DNA of 7,785 nucleotides. It comes from an uncultured Eubacteriales bacterium. Its GTDB lineage: Bacteria > Bacillota_A > Clostridia > Lachnospirales > Lachnospiraceae. Location of the stretch: positions 1 to 7,785 of the forward strand of contig CADCPV010000323.1 of NCBI GenBank assembly GCA_902803345.1. The letters run 5' to 3'. Made by a program: the position numbers and the translations under genes. The notes beneath the pieces are model-generated. The model was not told the DNA's origin and did no database searches. It was given only the letters and a program-made list of their open reading frames with translations. Positions 6,302 through 7,785 of the stretch are shown here, in pieces (position 1 is the stretch's first letter; each line of letters begins with the position of its first letter).

Positions 6302-6345
6302 GAAAAAAGCCTCCGATATGAAAAGAAAACAAACATTGATGCCCC

Positions 6346-6493
6346 GTCCGGCTCCGTGCTCCGCACTCCCGCCGTACTCTTTCAGTTCGGGCTCCCATGG
6401 TGCCTGAAGCACCACTCCACCCTCACTGAAAGGCGGTCAAATAACCCTTTCTCCCGTGTGTGCAAGCACCCCCGTGAGAAAAGCTTTTTGACC
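6346..6493 (-). ncRNA. Putative structured RNA leader of three tandem hairpins
   Basis: This fills most of the 198-base gap between pgsA and the 459-aa gene. Hairpin 1 (6435-6493) is closed by GGTCAAA/TTTGACC, with an inner TTTCTC/GAGAAA helix. Hairpin 2 (6379-6432) has an 8-bp stem CTTTCAGT/ACTGAAAG, then a GA/GA internal loop that can form tandem sheared G-A pairs, GGG/CCC, a purine loop, and a 6-bp tip TGGTGC/GCACCA with loop TTCAG. Hairpin 3 (6346-6377) has GTACGGC/GCCGGAC (one A-G mismatch), a GGGA opposite GGA loop, and GTGC GGA GCAC. Only one or two bases separate the hairpins. The G-A pairs work only on the minus strand, the coding strand. No U-run follows, so it is not a simple terminator. 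It matches no RNA class I can name; it may be a regulatory leader or an mRNA processing element. Confidence 0.5.
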
Positions 6494-6499
6494 TGTACA

Positions 6500-7042
6500 T
6501 CACATCTCCCCCTTCATTACCGACCTGTTTTTAATCAGGTATTCCAAAAGTGAAATAATGGTCAGAATCAGGGAAGCAAAAATCAAAACATACTCAACAA
6601 CCCGCATAAAAGGCAGGTCGATTTCCAAAGTCAGCACAATGATCATGATCATCTGTACGGCGGTCTTGACCTTGGCCATCTTGCTTGCGGCGAGAACCAG
6701 GCCCTGCTGCGCGGCAACAAGCCGGAAACCGCTGATGATGAATTCGCGCGCGACAATCACGATGACAACCCAGAGCGAAATCCGGTGGAAATACACGAGA
6801 CAGATCAGGGCTGAACAGACCAGGAGCTTGTCCGCGAGAGGGTCCATAAACTTGCCGAAGTTTGTGACCATATTGTACTTCCGGGCAATCCGTCCGTCAA
6901 AGAAATCCGTGATGCAGGCCGCAATAAAGACGCCGACCGCAGCATACCGCGCCCAGGGCAGCATCTCGTCCAGCATCAGAAATACAATAAAGACCGGAAT
7001 CAGGCAGACACGCAGAATCGTCAGCCTGTTAGGCAGGTTCAT
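6500..7042 (-). CDS. pgsA: CDP-diacylglycerol--glycerol-3-phosphate 3-phosphatidyltransferase
   Basis: PgsA makes phosphatidylglycerophosphate from CDP-diacylglycerol and glycerol 3-phosphate, the committed step to phosphatidylglycerol and cardiolipin, in the cytoplasmic membrane. The 180-residue length is normal. The CDP-alcohol phosphotransferase motif is complete: D46, D49-G50, A53-R54, G63, D67 and D71, with the spacing DG-x2-AR-x8-G-x3-D-x3-D. The opening MNLPNRLTILRVCLIPVFIV is typical of PgsA, and several membrane segments are visible (about 8-24, 33-46, 73-85, 90-108, 125-142, 147-168). Its ATG overlaps the rimO stop codon (ATGA), so the two are translationally coupled. It ends 6 bases before the first hairpin of the structured leader, with no intrinsic terminator. 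Confidence 0.97.
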   Translation of the reverse strand: MNLPNRLTILRVCLIPVFIVFLMLDEMLPWARYAAVGVFIAACITDFFDGRIARKYNMVTNFGKFMDPLADKLLVCSALICLVYFHRISLWVVIVIVAREFIISGFRLVAAQQGLVLAASKMAKVKTAVQMIMIIVLTLEIDLPFMRVVEYVLIFASLILTIISLLEYLIKNRSVMKGEM

Positions 7043-7785
7043 TCGGCAAGTTCTCCTATCAGATCATAACCGCTTGATGCGGTGATTGTTACTGGTAAAA
7101 TGGTTCCCGTAAGAAGGTCATATCCGGAGTTGAAAAAGACCAGTCCGTCCACATCCGGCGCATCCATTTTGCTTCGACCGGCGAAGACCTGTTCCTCGTC
7201 CGTAAGCCGCCCTTCCACCATAACCGGAATGGTCTTTCCGACCATCTTTTCCGCCTCTTCGAAGGCTATCTCCTGCTGAATTTTCATCAGCCGGTTGCGC
7301 CGGCTTTCCTTCACGGATTTCCGGATCTGGTCCGGCATTTTTGCGGCAGGCGTATTTTCTTCTTTCGAATAGCAGAAAACGCCGAGCCGGTTAAAACGCA
7401 CTTCTCTGACAAAATCACAGCACTCTTTAAAATCTTCTGCCGTTTCGCCGGGGAAGCCTGTGATCAGCGTCGTCCGGAGTGTGATATCCGGCAGGATCTC
7501 CCGCATCATCCGGATTTTCTCAAGGAATTCGGCCTTCGTCGTCTTCCGGTTCATGCGTTTCAGAATCTGATCTGAACAGTGCTGGACCGGAATATCCAGG
7601 TAATGCAGCACCTTCGGAAGTTCCTTCATCGCATATAAAAGTTCTTCGTCCACTTCCTCGGGATAACAGTACAGAAGCCGGATCCATTCGATTCCTTCAA
7701 TCGCAGAAAGCTTCCGCAAAAGGTCCGGAAGGTTTTTCCTGCCATAGAGGTCCTTTCCGTACAGCGTGGTTTCCTGCGCGACCAG
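7039..7785 (-). CDS. rimO: Ribosomal protein S12 methylthiotransferase RimO (C-terminal part)
   Basis: RimO is a radical-SAM enzyme that adds a methylthio group to the conserved aspartate of ribosomal protein S12. The last 248 codons are present; the N-terminal UPF0004 domain and the radical-SAM CxxxCxxC cluster lie beyond the window edge. The frame runs open to the last base, starting LVAQETTLYGKDLYG, a hallmark of the family. Further on come YLDIPVQHCSDQILKRMNR, LRTTLITGFPGET and, in the C-terminal TRAM domain, GRSKMDAPDVDG. The DAPDVDG form marks RimO rather than the tRNA-modifying relative MiaB. It overlaps pgsA by 4 bases. An in-window start (TTG at 7719) would cut the radical-SAM domain and is not real. 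Confidence 0.96.
   Translation of the reverse strand: MVAQETTLYGKDLYGRKNLPDLLRKLSAIEGIEWIRLLYCYPEEVDEELLYAMKELPKVLHYLDIPVQHCSDQILKRMNRKTTKAEFLEKIRMMREILPDITLRTTLITGFPGETAEDFKECCDFVREVRFNRLGVFCYSKEENTPAAKMPDQIRKSVKESRRNRLMKIQQEIAFEEAEKMVGKTIPVMVEGRLTDEEQVFAGRSKMDAPDVDGLVFFNSGYDLLTGTILPVTITASSGYDLIGELAE

Noticed and set aside
6302..6415. 38-codon N-terminal extension of the 459-aa protein
   Set aside because: The region is highly structured at RNA level, and the GGAGG site points to the ATG at 6301.
6302..6499. T-box or other known riboswitch in the pgsA downstream gap
   Set aside because: A GAGGGTGG string recalls a T-box, but the antiterminator consensus, a terminator and an amino-acid-related downstream gene are all missing. 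I also compared it by memory with common riboswitch signatures and found no match.

Overview
The window looks like chromosomal core sequence from a spore-forming Firmicute of the class Clostridia, possibly Lachnospiraceae or a relative (inference). It holds a GerW/YtfJ-family sporulation gene beside a DUF2953 gene, a Gram-positive LexA (SOS) box in front of recA, strong GGAGG-type ribosome sites, and tRNAs without an encoded CCA. Base composition is moderate GC. Every supported feature is on the minus strand, so genes are read from high to low coordinates. No mobile element, CRISPR array, integrase or other sign of recent transfer was seen.

In transcription order: (1) the 3' part of rimO (ribosomal protein S12 methylthiotransferase, entering from the right edge) overlaps pgsA (phosphatidylglycerophosphate synthase) by 4 bases. 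(2) A 198-base gap after pgsA is packed with three back-to-back hairpins with purine-rich internal loops, a putative structured leader. (3) A tightly packed set follows: an unrecognised helical protein of 459 aa, an unrecognised protein of 106 aa starting directly at the previous stop codon, a membrane-anchored DUF2953 protein (YtfI-like), and a GerW/YtfJ-family protein. It ends in a long hairpin plus a clean intrinsic terminator. (4) recA has its own promoter and an SOS operator at the predicted start point, and is followed by recX 30 bases downstream. (5) A near-consensus sigma-A promoter overlapping the end of recX drives a secreted protein with a very acidic 152-residue tail; a perfect 15-bp palindrome lies just after its predicted start point. 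(6) Three leucine tRNA genes close the window, with anticodons UAG, AAG and CAG, all reading the CUN box. The last two have their own very strong promoter.

The modules are translation maintenance (rimO, the tRNAs), membrane lipid synthesis (pgsA), a likely sporulation or envelope operon (DUF2953, gerW and the two unknown genes), and DNA repair (recA, recX). The points most worth a second look are the three-hairpin leader at 6346-6493, the two unrecognised proteins tied to a sporulation pair, the acidic secreted protein with its operator-like palindrome, and the tRNA-Leu(AAG), whose A34 is unusual in bacteria.
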